Assembly (NCBI RefSeq): GCF_002209535.1
Contig: NZ_NJIG01000001.1
Location: forward strand, 372,001-436,000
From: Achromobacter marplatensis
Lineage (GTDB): Bacteria > Pseudomonadota > Gammaproteobacteria > Burkholderiales > Burkholderiaceae_B
Direction: 5' to 3'
DNA: 64,000 nt
The position numbers and the translations under genes were made by a program. How positions within the stretch are numbered: the first letter of the stretch is position 1; each line of letters opens with the position of its first letter. Below, in pieces: positions 45,053 to 54,882 of this stretch. The notes beneath the pieces were generated by a model, which ran no database searches, was not told the DNA's origin, and saw nothing but the letters and a program-made list of their open reading frames with translations.

Positions 45053-46612
45053 TTGGCACCATCGGAACACGATGAAGGCCGCGCAGGCGGCACGCGCGCG
45101 GCGAAGGCGGATCAGCCGTCCGAGCTGCGCCGAACCCTGTCCGCGCGCCACCTGACCATGATCGCGGTCGGCGGGTCCATCGGGACCGGCCTGTTCGTCG
45201 CCTCGGGGGCGACCATCGCAAAGGCCGGACCCGGCGGCGCGTTGCTGGGCTATGTGCTGATCGGGGTGATGGTCTATTTCCTGATGACCAGCCTGGGGGA
45301 ATTGGCCGCTGCCATGCCGGTGTCGGGCTCGTTTTCCACCTACGGCGCCCGCTACGTCGAAGACGGCTTCGGCTTCGCGCTGGGCTGGAACTATTGGTAC
45401 AACTGGGCGGTCACCGTGGCGGTGGACCTGGTGGCGGCGCAGCTCGTCATGGCGTATTGGTTCCCGGACGTGCCTGGCTTCTACTGGAGCGCCTTGTTCC
45501 TGGCGATCACCTTCGGCCTGAACGCCATGTCGGCGCGCGGATTCGGCGAAGCCGAATTCTGGTTCGCGCTGATCAAGGTGGTGGCGGTGCTGGGCTTCGT
45601 GGCCATGGGCGTGATGATGCTGCTGGGCATCATCCGCGGCGGCGAGACGGGTGGTGTGGCCAACTGGACCGTCGGCGATGCGCCGTTCGCAGGCGGCTTC
45701 GCGGCGCTGATCGGCGTGGCCATGGTGGTGGGCTTTTCGTTCCAGGGCACGGAATTGATCGGCATCGCCGCGGGCGAATCGAAAGACCCGGCACGTAACC
45801 TGCCGCGCGCAGTGCGCCAGGTGTTCTGGCGCATCCTGCTGTTCTACGTGGCGGCCATCCTGGTGATCGGCCTGCTCATCCCCTATACCGATCCGCATCT
45901 GCTGCGCAACGAAGTCGAGGACATCAGCGTCAGCCCGTTCGCGCTGATCTTCGAGCGCGCCGGCCTGCTGGGGGCGGCGTCGATCATGAACGCCGTGGTG
46001 TTGACGTCAGTGCTGTCGGCGGGCAATTCGGGCATGTATGCGGCGACCCGCATGCTCTACAGCTTGGCGCGCGAGGGCAAGGCGCCGCGCATCTTCGGCC
46101 GCATTTCGCGCAACGGCGTGCCCTTGTGGGCGCTGCTGGCCACGACAGTCGTGGCGGCGTTGTGCTTCTTCACCTTCATTTTCAGCCCGAATGCGGTGTA
46201 CATCTGGCTGCTGAACACGTCGGGCATGACGGGCTTCATCGCCTGGCTGGGCATCGCCATCAGTCACTACCGCTTCCGCCGCGGCTATGTGAAGCAGGGC
46301 CATAACCTGGCCGACCTGCCGTATGTGTCGCCGTTCTTCCCGTTCGGCCCGATCTTCGCCTTCGTGCTGTGCCTGGTCATCACCCTGGGCCAGAACTACC
46401 AGGCCTTCCTGCAGGACCGGATCGATTGGGGCGGCGTCGTGGCCACCTATGTCGGCATTCCGCTGTTCCTGTTGATCTGGCTGGGCTACCGGCTGGCGCG
46501 CGGGTCGCGATTCATCAGCTATCGGGATATGCGTTTCCCGGACGCTCGCGCTCGCAGCCAGTACCTGGATTCGGCCCTGCGCGGCGAACCCGCGGCGGGC
46601 GACGCCCGTTGA
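45053..46612 (+). CDS. amino-acid permease, APC family (AAT group)
   Basis: A 519-residue inner-membrane symporter with twelve helices. The AAT signature region LSARHLTMIAVGGSIGTGLF then VASGATIAKAGPGGALLGY is present, with later FSFQGTELIGIAAGESKDPA and PRAVRQVFWRILLFYV. It resembles lysine-, proline- or aromatic-specific permeases (LysP/ProY/AroP), and the sequence does not fix the substrate. The likely start is TTG at 45053 with AAGGAAAA before it; the first in-frame ATG lies inside helix 1 and would cut into the conserved region. Confidence 0.92.
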   Translation: MAPSEHDEGRAGGTRAAKADQPSELRRTLSARHLTMIAVGGSIGTGLFVASGATIAKAGPGGALLGYVLIGVMVYFLMTSLGELAAAMPVSGSFSTYGARYVEDGFGFALGWNYWYNWAVTVAVDLVAAQLVMAYWFPDVPGFYWSALFLAITFGLNAMSARGFGEAEFWFALIKVVAVLGFVAMGVMMLLGIIRGGETGGVANWTVGDAPFAGGFAALIGVAMVVGFSFQGTELIGIAAGESKDPARNLPRAVRQVFWRILLFYVAAILVIGLLIPYTDPHLLRNEVEDISVSPFALIFERAGLLGAASIMNAVVLTSVLSAGNSGMYAATRMLYSLAREGKAPRIFGRISRNGVPLWALLATTVVAALCFFTFIFSPNAVYIWLLNTSGMTGFIAWLGIAISHYRFRRGYVKQGHNLADLPYVSPFFPFGPIFAFVLCLVITLGQNYQAFLQDRIDWGGVVATYVGIPLFLLIWLGYRLARGSRFISYRDMRFPDARARSQYLDSALRGEPAAGDAR

Positions 46613-46654
46613 CCCTCCGCTTGCGGGAGGCGGGCGTGGCTGCGCGCGAGGCGC

Positions 46655-47587
46655 TTACTCGATGTTCTGCGCCTGCTCGCGCATCTGCTCGATCAGCAGT
46701 TTCAGGTCCATCGCGGCGCGCGTGACTTCCATGCTGCCCGCCTTGGACCCCAGCGTATTGGCTTCGCGGTTCATTTCCTGAAACAGGAAGTCCAGGCGCT
46801 TGCCGGCGCTGCCCGCATTCTTCTTGCCCGACGCGGACTTGCCGCCGCCGTCGGTCAAAAGGTGGCGAAGCTCTTCCAGGTGTGAACGCAGACGAGACAG
46901 CTCTTCCGCCACGTCGATGCGCAGCGCGAACAGATTGGCTTCCTGCGACAGGCGTTCGGACAGCTCGGTGCCGGAGATATGCGTGAAGCCGCCCGGGAAG
47001 GCCGATTCCACGCTTTCGCGCAGTTTGGCCGCCAGCTTGTCGCGGTGGTCGGACAGCAATTGGGGCAGATGAGCCTGCACAATGTCGACGACGCGCGCCA
47101 CGCCATCGGCGCATTCGCGCATCATGCCGGCCAGGCGTTCGCCCTCGCGGGCACGGCCTTCCTGCAACTGCGTCAGCGCTTGCTGGCCGGCCTGCAGGCA
47201 GGCGGCGCCCCAGATTTGCGGGTCGAGCGCATCGTTACCGCGCTGGCCGGGCCAGTTGAACAGCTCCACCAGCCGGGGCGGGGCGATATCGGGGACGATG
47301 CGGCGGGCGGCCTGAAGCTGCTCGGCCAGGCTTTCAAGCCAGGTCGGGTCGAGTTTGGACAGGTCCGTGCTGGCGTTGCGCGTGAACGAAACGCGGATCT
47401 CGACCTTGCCGCGCGCCAGGTTGGCGGTCAGCAGTTCGCGCAGCGGCGTCTCGACGTGCCGTAGTTCGTCGGGCAGCCGGAAATACAGGTCGAGGAAGCG
47501 GCTGTTGACGCTGCGCAGTTCGATGGCAAGCGTGCCTTGCTCTAAGTCTGCTCGGGCGTTGCCGAAGGCGGTCATGCTGCGAATCAT
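46655..47587 (-). CDS. yicC: YicC-family protein (endoribonuclease-like)
   Basis: A 310-residue protein beginning MIRSMTAFGNARADLEQGTL with the family stretch ELRSVNSRFLDLYFRLPDEL, and ending MEVTRAAMDLKLLIEQMREQ with AQNIE. The C-terminal DUF1732 block (KRLDFLFQEMNREANTLGSK) is complete. YicC/YloC proteins are reported to act as endoribonucleases that affect small RNA turnover. ATG at 47587. In many proteobacteria yicC stands next to gmk and opposite rph; here it is opposite rph but separated from gmk by accessory genes. Confidence 0.94.
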   Translation of the reverse strand: MIRSMTAFGNARADLEQGTLAIELRSVNSRFLDLYFRLPDELRHVETPLRELLTANLARGKVEIRVSFTRNASTDLSKLDPTWLESLAEQLQAARRIVPDIAPPRLVELFNWPGQRGNDALDPQIWGAACLQAGQQALTQLQEGRAREGERLAGMMRECADGVARVVDIVQAHLPQLLSDHRDKLAAKLRESVESAFPGGFTHISGTELSERLSQEANLFALRIDVAEELSRLRSHLEELRHLLTDGGGKSASGKKNAGSAGKRLDFLFQEMNREANTLGSKAGSMEVTRAAMDLKLLIEQMREQAQNIE

Positions 47588-47696
47588 GATGGGCGTTTCC
47601 TGGTGATATATCGCCGCAGGATACTCCAAGCGGGGATTTCCTGCGGCGCCAGCCCGTACAATGCCGCGAATCAATGTTCCTGTCTGGAGTCTGCCT

Positions 47697-48431
47697 GTGA
47701 CCACTACGCCCACCATTGCCCGCCCGTCGGGCCGCGCCGTCGACGAACTGCGGCCGTTTGCCCTGGAGCGCGGCTTCACGCGCTACGCCGAAGGGTCGGT
47801 GCTGGTCAAGGCCGGCAACACCCACGTGCTGTGCACCGCCAGCGTGCTGGAGAAGGTGCCGCCGTTCCTGAAAGGCAAGGGCGAAGGCTGGGTCACGGCG
47901 GAATACGGCATGCTGCCGCGGGCGACGCATACACGTGGCGATCGCGAAGCGGCGCGCGGCAAGCAAAGCGGCCGCACGCAGGAAATCCAGCGCCTGATCG
48001 GCCGCAGCCTGCGCGCCGTGTTCGACATGAAGGCCCTGGGCGAACGCACCCTGCACCTGGACTGCGACGTGCTGCAGGCCGACGGCGGCACGCGCTGCGC
48101 CAGCATCACCGGCGCCTGGGTGGCAGCGGCGGATGCCGTCGCCTTGCTGATGAAGCGCGGCGACCTGGCCGTCAATCCGATCCGCGATGCGGTTGCAGCC
48201 GTGTCCGTCGGGCTGGTGCAAGGCCGCTCGGTGCTGGACCTGGACTACCAGGAAGACTCGGCGTGCGATGCCGACGTGAACGTCATCATGACGGGCAGTG
48301 GCGCCTTTGTGGAAGTACAGGGCACGGGCGAAGGCGCGACCTTCACCCGCGCCGAACTGGACACGATGCTGGTGCTGGCCGAAAGCGGTATCGCCAGCCT
48401 GGTGCGCGCGCAGCGCGCTGCGCTAGCCTGA
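47697..48431 (+). CDS. rph: ribonuclease PH
   Basis: A 244-residue phosphorolytic 3'-5' exoribonuclease that trims tRNA 3' ends. Hallmarks: [20 protein letters not shown] at the N-terminus, [20 protein letters not shown] with the phosphate-binding region, [20 protein letters not shown] and [23 protein letters not shown] at 47697 with TGGAG at 47685-47689 gives the family length; an ATG at 47661 would add 12 residues and has no ribosome site. Usually followed by rdgB and hemW, which here are 6.4 kb downstream. Confidence 0.95.
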   Translation: MTTTPTIARPSGRAVDELRPFALERGFTRYAEGSVLVKAGNTHVLCTASVLEKVPPFLKGKGEGWVTAEYGMLPRATHTRGDREAARGKQSGRTQEIQRLIGRSLRAVFDMKALGERTLHLDCDVLQADGGTRCASITGAWVAAADAVALLMKRGDLAVNPIRDAVAAVSVGLVQGRSVLDLDYQEDSACDADVNVIMTGSGAFVEVQGTGEGATFTRAELDTMLVLAESGIASLVRAQRAALA

Positions 48432-48454
48432 TAGGGACAGCTTTCAGGCACGAA

Positions 48455-48480
48455 AAAACAGCCGCGAAAGCGGCTGTTTT
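48455..48480. terminator. bidirectional terminator between rph and MmgE/PrpD gene
   Basis: AAAACAGCCGC (48455-48465) and GCGGCTGTTTT (48470-48480) form a perfect 11-bp stem closed by a GAAA tetraloop, with A/T tracts on both sides. It separates two convergent genes. Confidence 0.92.
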
Positions 48481-48508
48481 GCATGGGGCGAGGGCAACAA
48501 GGCGAGGA

Positions 48509-49891
48509 TTAGGCCGCCTTGCGTGATAACAAGGCGTCGACCTTGGTGACTTTTTCCAATCCCCAGATGGTGTCGATCAGCGCGCGCAGTTCCGCGTCCG
48601 TGGCGGCGTCCGCGTAGCGGCCCAGGCTGAGCGTCTTGTCTTCGATCTCGGGGCGGCTGAGCGTGTTGCCGGGGTCGCCCTTGGGTTCGTCCACGCGGCC
48701 GTGCACGGTGCGGCCGTCGCGGGTCGTGACGGTGACCTTGCCGATCCAGCGTTGCGGGTAGGCACGGTCGACTTCTTCGTCCAGCACCATCTCAACCTTG
48801 CCGCGGAAGTCGGCGACTGCCGGGTCGTCCAACCCAGCGTCGAACTCGGCCAGCCCGGCGCGGCCCTTGCGGGCGATCAGCGCAAGCACGGTGCCCATCG
48901 AGAACTTGGACTGGTGCACGGTCTGCGGATTGACGACCGGGCCCAGTACGTCGATGGCGCCCTGGTGCACGTGGGCCACCACACGCGCCACATCGGCTTC
49001 GGTCAGGTTGTTGTCGCGCAGCGCCTGCTGCAGCGCATCGGCGGCCGGGTGGGTGTGGCGGCAGGACGCATGGAACTTGAACGAGGTCTCAGCCAGCGCC
49101 CAGCGTTGCCCCAGGCGGTCGCACAGCTTGGACGGGTCGGCGTCAGTGGACATGCCGGCCGCCATGCCTTGCGGACCTTCCAGGATGTGGCGGGCGCCGG
49201 TGAAGCCCTCGCGCGCCAGATACGCGGCAGTGATGCCGTCGGCTGCTGCCTTGGCTGTGTGCAATTGCTTGGAATCGGCGGCGTCGCGCAGGAACTCCCA
49301 GAGGCCTGCGGCCTGGGTGCCGGCCGAGCCCAGCGCGTGCAGCATCTGTTCAGGCGACAGCTTGAGCAGGTGGCCGGTGGTGACTGCGGCGGCCAGGGTG
49401 CCCGCCGTGCCGGTGGTGTGGAAAATCTTGTAGTGCGAACGGCCCAGGAATTCGCCGACGCGGATGCCGACTTCATAGCCGGCGACGGCGGCGGTGATCA
49501 GGTCGCGGCCCGAGCTGCCCAACGCTTGCGCCACGGCGAGTGCGGGCGGGAAGACCACGGCGGCGGGGTGGAATACCGAGCCGTTGTGGACGTCGTCCTG
49601 TTCAACCACATGGGCGGCCGCGGCGTTGACCATCGCGGCGAACAGCGGCGACGTGCGGCGGCGCGTGATCAGCACTTCGCTTGGGCCGTCGGCGGGTCCC
49701 ATGGCGGCGGCATAGCGGTCGATGGCCTGCACGGCGCGGGCGGAGGCGCCCGCCAGGATCGAGGCCAGGCAGTCCAGCAGCAGGTCTTCGGCGCGGCGCA
49801 ATACCGGCGCGGGGATGTCCTCGTAGCGCAGGTTGGCGGCAAAGGCGGCGAGTTCAGCGCTGAGGTGGGGAGTGTCTTTGGCGGCGTTCAT
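48509..49891 (-). CDS. MmgE/PrpD family protein
   Basis: A 460-residue protein of the 2-methylcitrate dehydratase/cis-aconitate decarboxylase fold family. Features: LLLDCLASILAGASARAVQA, HVVEQDDVHNGSVFHPAAVV (the active-site region), FHTTGTAGTLAAAVTTGHLL, FKFHASCRHTHPAADALQQA and VHQSKFSMGTVLALIARKGR. It is not PrpD of the methylcitrate cycle on present evidence, since prpB/prpC are absent. It is in an operon with an acyl-CoA dehydrogenase (13-bp gap), so it may act on a CoA-derived acid. Substrate unknown. Confidence 0.9.
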   Translation of the reverse strand: MNAAKDTPHLSAELAAFAANLRYEDIPAPVLRRAEDLLLDCLASILAGASARAVQAIDRYAAAMGPADGPSEVLITRRRTSPLFAAMVNAAAAHVVEQDDVHNGSVFHPAAVVFPPALAVAQALGSSGRDLITAAVAGYEVGIRVGEFLGRSHYKIFHTTGTAGTLAAAVTTGHLLKLSPEQMLHALGSAGTQAAGLWEFLRDAADSKQLHTAKAAADGITAAYLAREGFTGARHILEGPQGMAAGMSTDADPSKLCDRLGQRWALAETSFKFHASCRHTHPAADALQQALRDNNLTEADVARVVAHVHQGAIDVLGPVVNPQTVHQSKFSMGTVLALIARKGRAGLAEFDAGLDDPAVADFRGKVEMVLDEEVDRAYPQRWIGKVTVTTRDGRTVHGRVDEPKGDPGNTLSRPEIEDKTLSLGRYADAATDAELRALIDTIWGLEKVTKVDALLSRKAA

Positions 49892-49904
49892 GTGCGTAGT
49901 CGGG

Positions 49905-51065
49905 TCAGAAGGAACGGGGCAGGCCCAGGATGTGTTCGGCGACGTAGGACAGGATCAGGTTGGTAGAGATGGGCGCCACCTGATACAGCCGCGTTTCGCG
50001 GAACTTGCGCTCGACGTCGTACTCGGTCGCGAAGCCGAAACCACCGTGGAATTGCAGGCAGGCGTTGGCGGCTTCCCACGAGGCGTCGGCAGCCAGCAGC
50101 TTGGCCATGTTGGCCTGGGCGCCGCACGGTTGGTGGGCGTCGAACAGGCGGCAGGCCTCGTAACGCATCAGGCTGGCGGCTTCCACGTTGATGTGGGCGC
50201 GGGCGATGGGGAATTGCACGCCCTGGTTCTGGCCGATGGGGCGGCCGAACACCATGCGTTCCTTGGCGTAGGCGGTGACCTTGTCCACGAACCAGTAGCC
50301 GTCGCCGATGCACTCGGCGGCGATCAGCGTGCGTTCGGCGTTCAGCCCGTCCAGGATGTACTTGAAGCCTTTGCCTTCCTCGCCAATCAGGTTTTCGACG
50401 GGGATTTCCAGATTGTCGAAGAACAGCTCGTTGGTCTCGTGGTTGACCATGTTGGGGATCGGGCGGATCGTCATGCCGTGCTTGACGGCGTGATGCAGGT
50501 CCACCAGGAAGATCGACATGCCTTCGGACTTGCGCGCGACCTGGTCCAGCGGCGTGGTGCGGGCCAGCAGGATCATCAGATCGGAATGCTGCACGCGCGA
50601 GATCCAGACCTTCTGGCCGTTTATCACGTAGCGGTCGCCGCGGCGCACGGCGGTGGTCTTGATCTTGGTGGTGTCGGTGCCGGTGGTGGGCTCGGTCACG
50701 CCCATGGATTGCAGGCGCAGTTCGCCGGCGGCGATGCGGGGCAGGTATTCGCGCTTCTGGGCGTCGGAACCGTGGCGCAGCAGCGTGCCCATGTTGTACA
50801 TCTGGCCGTGGCAGGCGCCCGAGTTGCCGCCGCTGCGGTTGATCTCTTCCATGATGATCGACGCTTCGGTCAGGCCCAGGCCCGAGCCGCCGTATTCCTG
50901 CGGGATCAGTGCCGCCAGCCAGCCGGCCTCGGTCAACGCGCGGACAAAGTCCTCGGGATAGCCGCGTTCTTCGTCGATCTTGCGGAAATATTCGCCAGGG
51001 AATTGGGCGCAAAGGTCGCGCACGGCTTCGCGGATGTCCTGATAAGCGTCAGAGGCGTGTGGCAT
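49905..51065 (-). CDS. acyl-CoA dehydrogenase
   Basis: A 386-residue FAD enzyme that oxidises the alpha-beta bond of an acyl-CoA. Family signatures: PQEYGGSGLGLTEASIIMEE, LRLQSMGVTEPTTGTDTTKI (FAD/substrate contact), the middle beta domain with RYVINGQKVWISRVQHSDLM, and the C-terminal LQFHGGFGFATEYDVERKFR with YQVAPISTNLI. ATG at 51065 was preferred to an upstream ATG at 51137, which adds 24 residues unlike the family. Expressed ahead of the MmgE/PrpD gene in a two-gene operon. Confidence 0.93.
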   Translation of the reverse strand: MPHASDAYQDIREAVRDLCAQFPGEYFRKIDEERGYPEDFVRALTEAGWLAALIPQEYGGSGLGLTEASIIMEEINRSGGNSGACHGQMYNMGTLLRHGSDAQKREYLPRIAAGELRLQSMGVTEPTTGTDTTKIKTTAVRRGDRYVINGQKVWISRVQHSDLMILLARTTPLDQVARKSEGMSIFLVDLHHAVKHGMTIRPIPNMVNHETNELFFDNLEIPVENLIGEEGKGFKYILDGLNAERTLIAAECIGDGYWFVDKVTAYAKERMVFGRPIGQNQGVQFPIARAHINVEAASLMRYEACRLFDAHQPCGAQANMAKLLAADASWEAANACLQFHGGFGFATEYDVERKFRETRLYQVAPISTNLILSYVAEHILGLPRSF

Positions 51066-51288
51066 AGGGCTGCTGTATGGATGATGGGAATGGTTCGGTA
51101 CAGCATCGAATGTGCCGCAAGGGCGTGTCGCTGCCAATTCACAATTCCTTAATACGGGGTTCCTGTTCGCAAAAGCGCAGTTTCATGACGGGCGTTCGTC
51201 ATGCTCGGGCCCAGGTTGTGTCAAGAAATTGCCAAACTGGATGCCCATAATCCGATGCACTGCGCCTTTGGCGCCAGGCTATATACGG

Positions 51289-53025
51289 ATGGATATGCGG
51301 AAAAATCTCAGGGTCACCACGGCGGTATCGGCCATTCTGGCGTTGTTTGTGGTGCTGTTCGCCGTCGCGGCGGCAGCCGGCATCGCGGTGTTGCGCGACA
51401 ACCGGGCCGACATCGAAGCCTTGGGCCGCGGCAGCATCGAACGCGCCAGCGACCTGGCCGACATGACCAGCCGCTTGTTTCAGGCGCGCGCCGCGCTGAC
51501 CGACGCCAAGACCGGCATGGAGGGCGGGCTGGAAGCCGCCCGCGACGAGTCCCTGGCCCAGGCAGACGCGCTGCTCAAGCAGGCCGGCGCCAGCCTGGCG
51601 CGCCTGCGCGGCAATCCCGATGCCAGCGCCCAGGGCGGCCCGCTGTTCGAGCAGGTGCTCAAGGCCTATACGGCGTTCGCGGAGCAGACGCTCGTGCCCA
51701 TGCAGAAGGCGATCCAGGGGTGGAACGGCATCGAGGTCAACCGGCTGGTGGACAAGGTGCTGCCCGCCAGCGGCGCGGCCTACGTCAAGCAGGCAGACGC
51801 TTACCAGACCTATTCGCGCGAGCAGGGCCAGGCCGCAGTCGCGGGCGCCAGCCAGACGCTGGAGCGGGTGATTCTGGTGGCGGCCGGCGTGCTGGGCGTG
51901 GTGCTGCTGCTGGCTGTGCTGATCCGGCTGGCGTTCCGCCGCAGCATCCTGCGGCCGCTGAACGAGGCCGGCGCGCACTTTGACCGCATCGCCGACGGCG
52001 ACCTGACGGGCGCCATCGCCATGCGCGGCGACAACGAAATCGGCGTGCTGTATTCAGCCATGCGCCGCATGCAGACCGGGCTGTCTGCCGCCGTGGCCTC
52101 CGTGCGCCAGGGCGTCGAGGAAATCCATACGGGCTCGGGCGAGATCGCGGCCGGCGGGGCGGACATGTCCGATCGCACGGCGCGCCAGGCCGGTTCGTTG
52201 CAAGAGGCCGCGGCCAACATGACCCAGCTGGCGCACACCGTCCAGATGACGGCCGGCAACGCGGACCAGGCCAGCCGGCAGGCCGAAAGCGCCACCCGTC
52301 TGGCGCAACGCGGCGGCCAGGCAGTGGACGAAGTCGTGCAGAGCATGCAGGGCATCGCCGACAGCGCGCGGCGCATCGGCGAAATCGTCGGGGTGGTGGA
52401 CAGCATCGCCTTTCAGACCAACATCCTGGCGTTGAACGCCGCGGTGGAAGCCGCGCGTGCGGGCGAACAGGGCAAGGGTTTTGCCGTGGTCGCGGGCGAA
52501 GTGCGTTCGCTGGCCCAGCGCAGCGCGCAGGCCGCCCGCGAAATCAAGGGCTTGATCGAGGACTCGGCGTCGCGGGTCGAGGCGGGCGTGCGCCAGGTGA
52601 ACCTGGCCGGCGACACGATGCGCGACATGCTGGCGTCGGTTGACCGGGTGACGCAGATCGTGGCCGAGATCTCGAGCGCCACTGCCGAACAGGCCGCCGG
52701 CATCGCGTCGGTGAACGACGCGGTAGCCGACATCGAGCGGTCCACGCAAGAGAATGCGGCGATGGTCGAACAGACCGCGGCGGCCGCCGCCGCGCTGGAG
52801 ATCCAGGCGCAAGGCCTGCGCCGCGCGGTGGCGGTGTTCCAGATTGCCCAGGCGGCCCAGAATGCTGCCGCCGTGCAGGCGGCAGCCGGGCAATCAATCG
52901 GCCAGCTGGGGCAGGGCGCCGCCGGTGTAGCGCTCGATCACCAGCGACAGGTTCCCATGCTTGACCTTGTGCTTGACATGCGCGGCGGCCGACGCGATGT
53001 CCTCCGGGCGGATGCGCTCGCATAG
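51289..53025 (+). CDS. methyl-accepting chemotaxis protein with read-through C-terminus
   Basis: A 578-residue chemoreceptor. TM1 is at ~10-30, a helical periplasmic Tar-like sensor domain at ~31-190, TM2 at ~195-215, then HAMP (~216-268) and the methyl-accepting signalling domain, whose hairpin tip is [20 protein letters not shown] and [20 protein letters not shown]. The start may be ATG 51289 or 51295. After the usual end ([14 protein letters not shown]) the frame runs on through low-complexity Ala/Gln sequence and then 43 codons that are the reverse of the neighbouring EAL-GGDEF gene, suggesting loss of an earlier stop. There is no CheR-docking pentapeptide. Confidence 0.92.
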   Translation: MDMRKNLRVTTAVSAILALFVVLFAVAAAAGIAVLRDNRADIEALGRGSIERASDLADMTSRLFQARAALTDAKTGMEGGLEAARDESLAQADALLKQAGASLARLRGNPDASAQGGPLFEQVLKAYTAFAEQTLVPMQKAIQGWNGIEVNRLVDKVLPASGAAYVKQADAYQTYSREQGQAAVAGASQTLERVILVAAGVLGVVLLLAVLIRLAFRRSILRPLNEAGAHFDRIADGDLTGAIAMRGDNEIGVLYSAMRRMQTGLSAAVASVRQGVEEIHTGSGEIAAGGADMSDRTARQAGSLQEAAANMTQLAHTVQMTAGNADQASRQAESATRLAQRGGQAVDEVVQSMQGIADSARRIGEIVGVVDSIAFQTNILALNAAVEAARAGEQGKGFAVVAGEVRSLAQRSAQAAREIKGLIEDSASRVEAGVRQVNLAGDTMRDMLASVDRVTQIVAEISSATAEQAAGIASVNDAVADIERSTQENAAMVEQTAAAAAALEIQAQGLRRAVAVFQIAQAAQNAAAVQAAAGQSIGQLGQGAAGVALDHQRQVPMLDLVLDMRGGRRDVLRADALA

Positions 53026-54747
53026 GGAAGGCGTGACGGTGAGCGCCCCCACGCCCAGCGTCACGAACGGAAAGAAGCGCGGCACGCCATAACGGTCTTC
53101 GGCCTCGATGCCCCCGTTGTGGCGGCCCTGGTCGTCATAGAGGTCGACGGCCTGCTCATTGAACTCGGCGATGATCCGCTGCACGCGCTGCGTCCAGTCC
53201 GGGCTGCGGAACAGCACCACGAAATCATCCCCACCCACATGGCCGACAAAGTCGCGCAGCGGATCGCAATGCTGTTTGACGACTTCGGCGGTCAGCATGA
53301 TCATGTCGTCGCCACGCCAATAGCCATATACGTCGTTGAAAGGCTTGAAGTTATTGAGATCGCCGTAGCAGATGGTGAAGTCGGCGGCGTCCTCCAGCAA
53401 GGTGGCGATGTGCCGGCTGATGGGGATGTTGCCGGGCAGGGACGTCAGCGGGTTGGCGTAGCGCGCCGCTTCGATCCGCATTTCGGTCACCGAGCGCACC
53501 AGCGTTTCGCCCGTGGCCAGGCCGTCGTAGCGGCCATCCCGCGTAATGATCAGCCCGTCCATCAGATAGCGCTGGTCTTCTGAAATCAGCACGTGGCTGA
53601 GCTGGTCGATGGATACGTTCAGGTCCACCAGCACCGGTTCGCCGTTCATGAAGGTGGAGCACGCGTCGCGGCCGAACAGTTCGCGCGTGTAGCGTTGCGC
53701 GTAGTGTTCCGAGAAATCGCGGCGGTTGATGATGCCTACCGGCCGGTTGTCGCCGTCGATGACCGCCACCGCGTGCATGTTCTTGTGTTCGATGAAGAGC
53801 CGATGCACGTCGTCGTTGGTGTCCTTATTCAGCAGCGCCGCGGGTGCTGCCACCCGCAGGCTGGCGGCGGTGCCGCCTGCGGAACGTTGCGACAAGGGGG
53901 CAGGGCTGCGTACCCGCAGGGAATCGCGCAGCGGCGCGTTCAGCTCAGTCAGCAGCGTTTCCTCGGGGCGCCCCAGAAACCAGCCTTGGGCGTACCGGAT
54001 GTCCAGTTCGCGCACCACGGCCAGGTCTTCCGCCGTTTCTATGCCCTCGGCGACGATGGCCGTGCCCAGGTGCTGGGCCACCTTCAGGATGGCCCGCACC
54101 ATGTTCTGCTTGCGATCGCTCTGGCCGATGCCGTTGAAGAAATAACGGTCGATCTTGACGAGATCGGGCTGCATCTCGGACCACAGTTGCAGGTTGGAAT
54201 TGCCCACGCCGTAATCGTCCAGGGCGATGCGCATGCCGCGCTCCCGCAGGCACGCGAAGGCGCAGCCCAGTTCGCCCATGTGGTCCGACAGCGGGTCCTG
54301 TTCGGTCAGTTCGACGATGATGCTCGACGGGGGCAGGGTGCAATCCTTCAAGAGGCGCAGCGGCATGTCGTCTCCCCATAGCGTCCAATAGTGGATCAGC
54401 GCCGAGCCCGACAGGTTCAGGAACAGCTTGCCGGCCGCTTCGTTGTCCTGGAAGCCCTGGGCGCCGGCCCGGAAGCTGGCCAGCTCCACTTGCGGGTGCA
54501 GCCCCTGGCGCCGCGCTTCGGCGAAGAGGGCGTCGGGATAGTGCAGGGCGGTATCGGCCGGGCCGCGGATCAGGCTTTCATGGCCGTAGATGCGGCTGTG
54601 CGACAGGTCGACGACGGGCTGGTAGCGGGGGCGGAGCAGCCGTTCGCGCAGAATGCCGGCCAAGCCGGCTGACGTGGGCGCATCGCCCAGGGAGGTGTGG
54701 GGCGCGCGGACCGAAGCCGTCCGGGGCATAGCGTGAGTAGGGGTCAT
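52894..54747 (-). CDS. EAL-CBS-GGDEF cyclic-di-GMP protein
   Basis: A 617-residue protein with the order EAL (~35-275), a CBS pair (~295-425) and GGDEF (~440-600). All usual phosphodiesterase residues appear: Glu57 in YGHESLIRG, Asn in [10 protein letters not shown], Glu in [10 protein letters not shown], Asp-Asp in [12 protein letters not shown], Lys in LVKIDRYFF and Glu in IVAEGIET. The cyclase motif is GGDDF in HVGGDDFVV, and the RxxD inhibitory site is missing, so cyclase activity is uncertain. No membrane segment. The CBS part may sense a nucleotide. It is convergent with, and its 3' end overlaps, the chemoreceptor gene by 132 bp, which hints at a joint role in motility. Confidence 0.92.
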   Translation of the reverse strand: MTPTHAMPRTASVRAPHTSLGDAPTSAGLAGILRERLLRPRYQPVVDLSHSRIYGHESLIRGPADTALHYPDALFAEARRQGLHPQVELASFRAGAQGFQDNEAAGKLFLNLSGSALIHYWTLWGDDMPLRLLKDCTLPPSSIIVELTEQDPLSDHMGELGCAFACLRERGMRIALDDYGVGNSNLQLWSEMQPDLVKIDRYFFNGIGQSDRKQNMVRAILKVAQHLGTAIVAEGIETAEDLAVVRELDIRYAQGWFLGRPEETLLTELNAPLRDSLRVRSPAPLSQRSAGGTAASLRVAAPAALLNKDTNDDVHRLFIEHKNMHAVAVIDGDNRPVGIINRRDFSEHYAQRYTRELFGRDACSTFMNGEPVLVDLNVSIDQLSHVLISEDQRYLMDGLIITRDGRYDGLATGETLVRSVTEMRIEAARYANPLTSLPGNIPISRHIATLLEDAADFTICYGDLNNFKPFNDVYGYWRGDDMIMLTAEVVKQHCDPLRDFVGHVGGDDFVVLFRSPDWTQRVQRIIAEFNEQAVDLYDDQGRHNGGIEAEDRYGVPRFFPFVTLGVGALTVTPSLCERIRPEDIASAAAHVKHKVKHGNLSLVIERYTGGALPQLAD

Positions 54748-54882
54748 CGCCGGGGGTCAGATACGATCAGTGACAAGATCGCTGATGTTGACGACAAAAT
54801 GTGTCGGCGGTGTTGCGGGAGCGCACGTGGACAGGCGGTCATGCCGCGGCGCGGGCAGGCTGTGCCCTATACAATTTGCCTT

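Noticed and set aside
43418-45898. 826-codon open frame antisense to amn
   Set aside because: Low-complexity His/Gln/Ala product crossing two genuine genes; no domain, no ribosome site.
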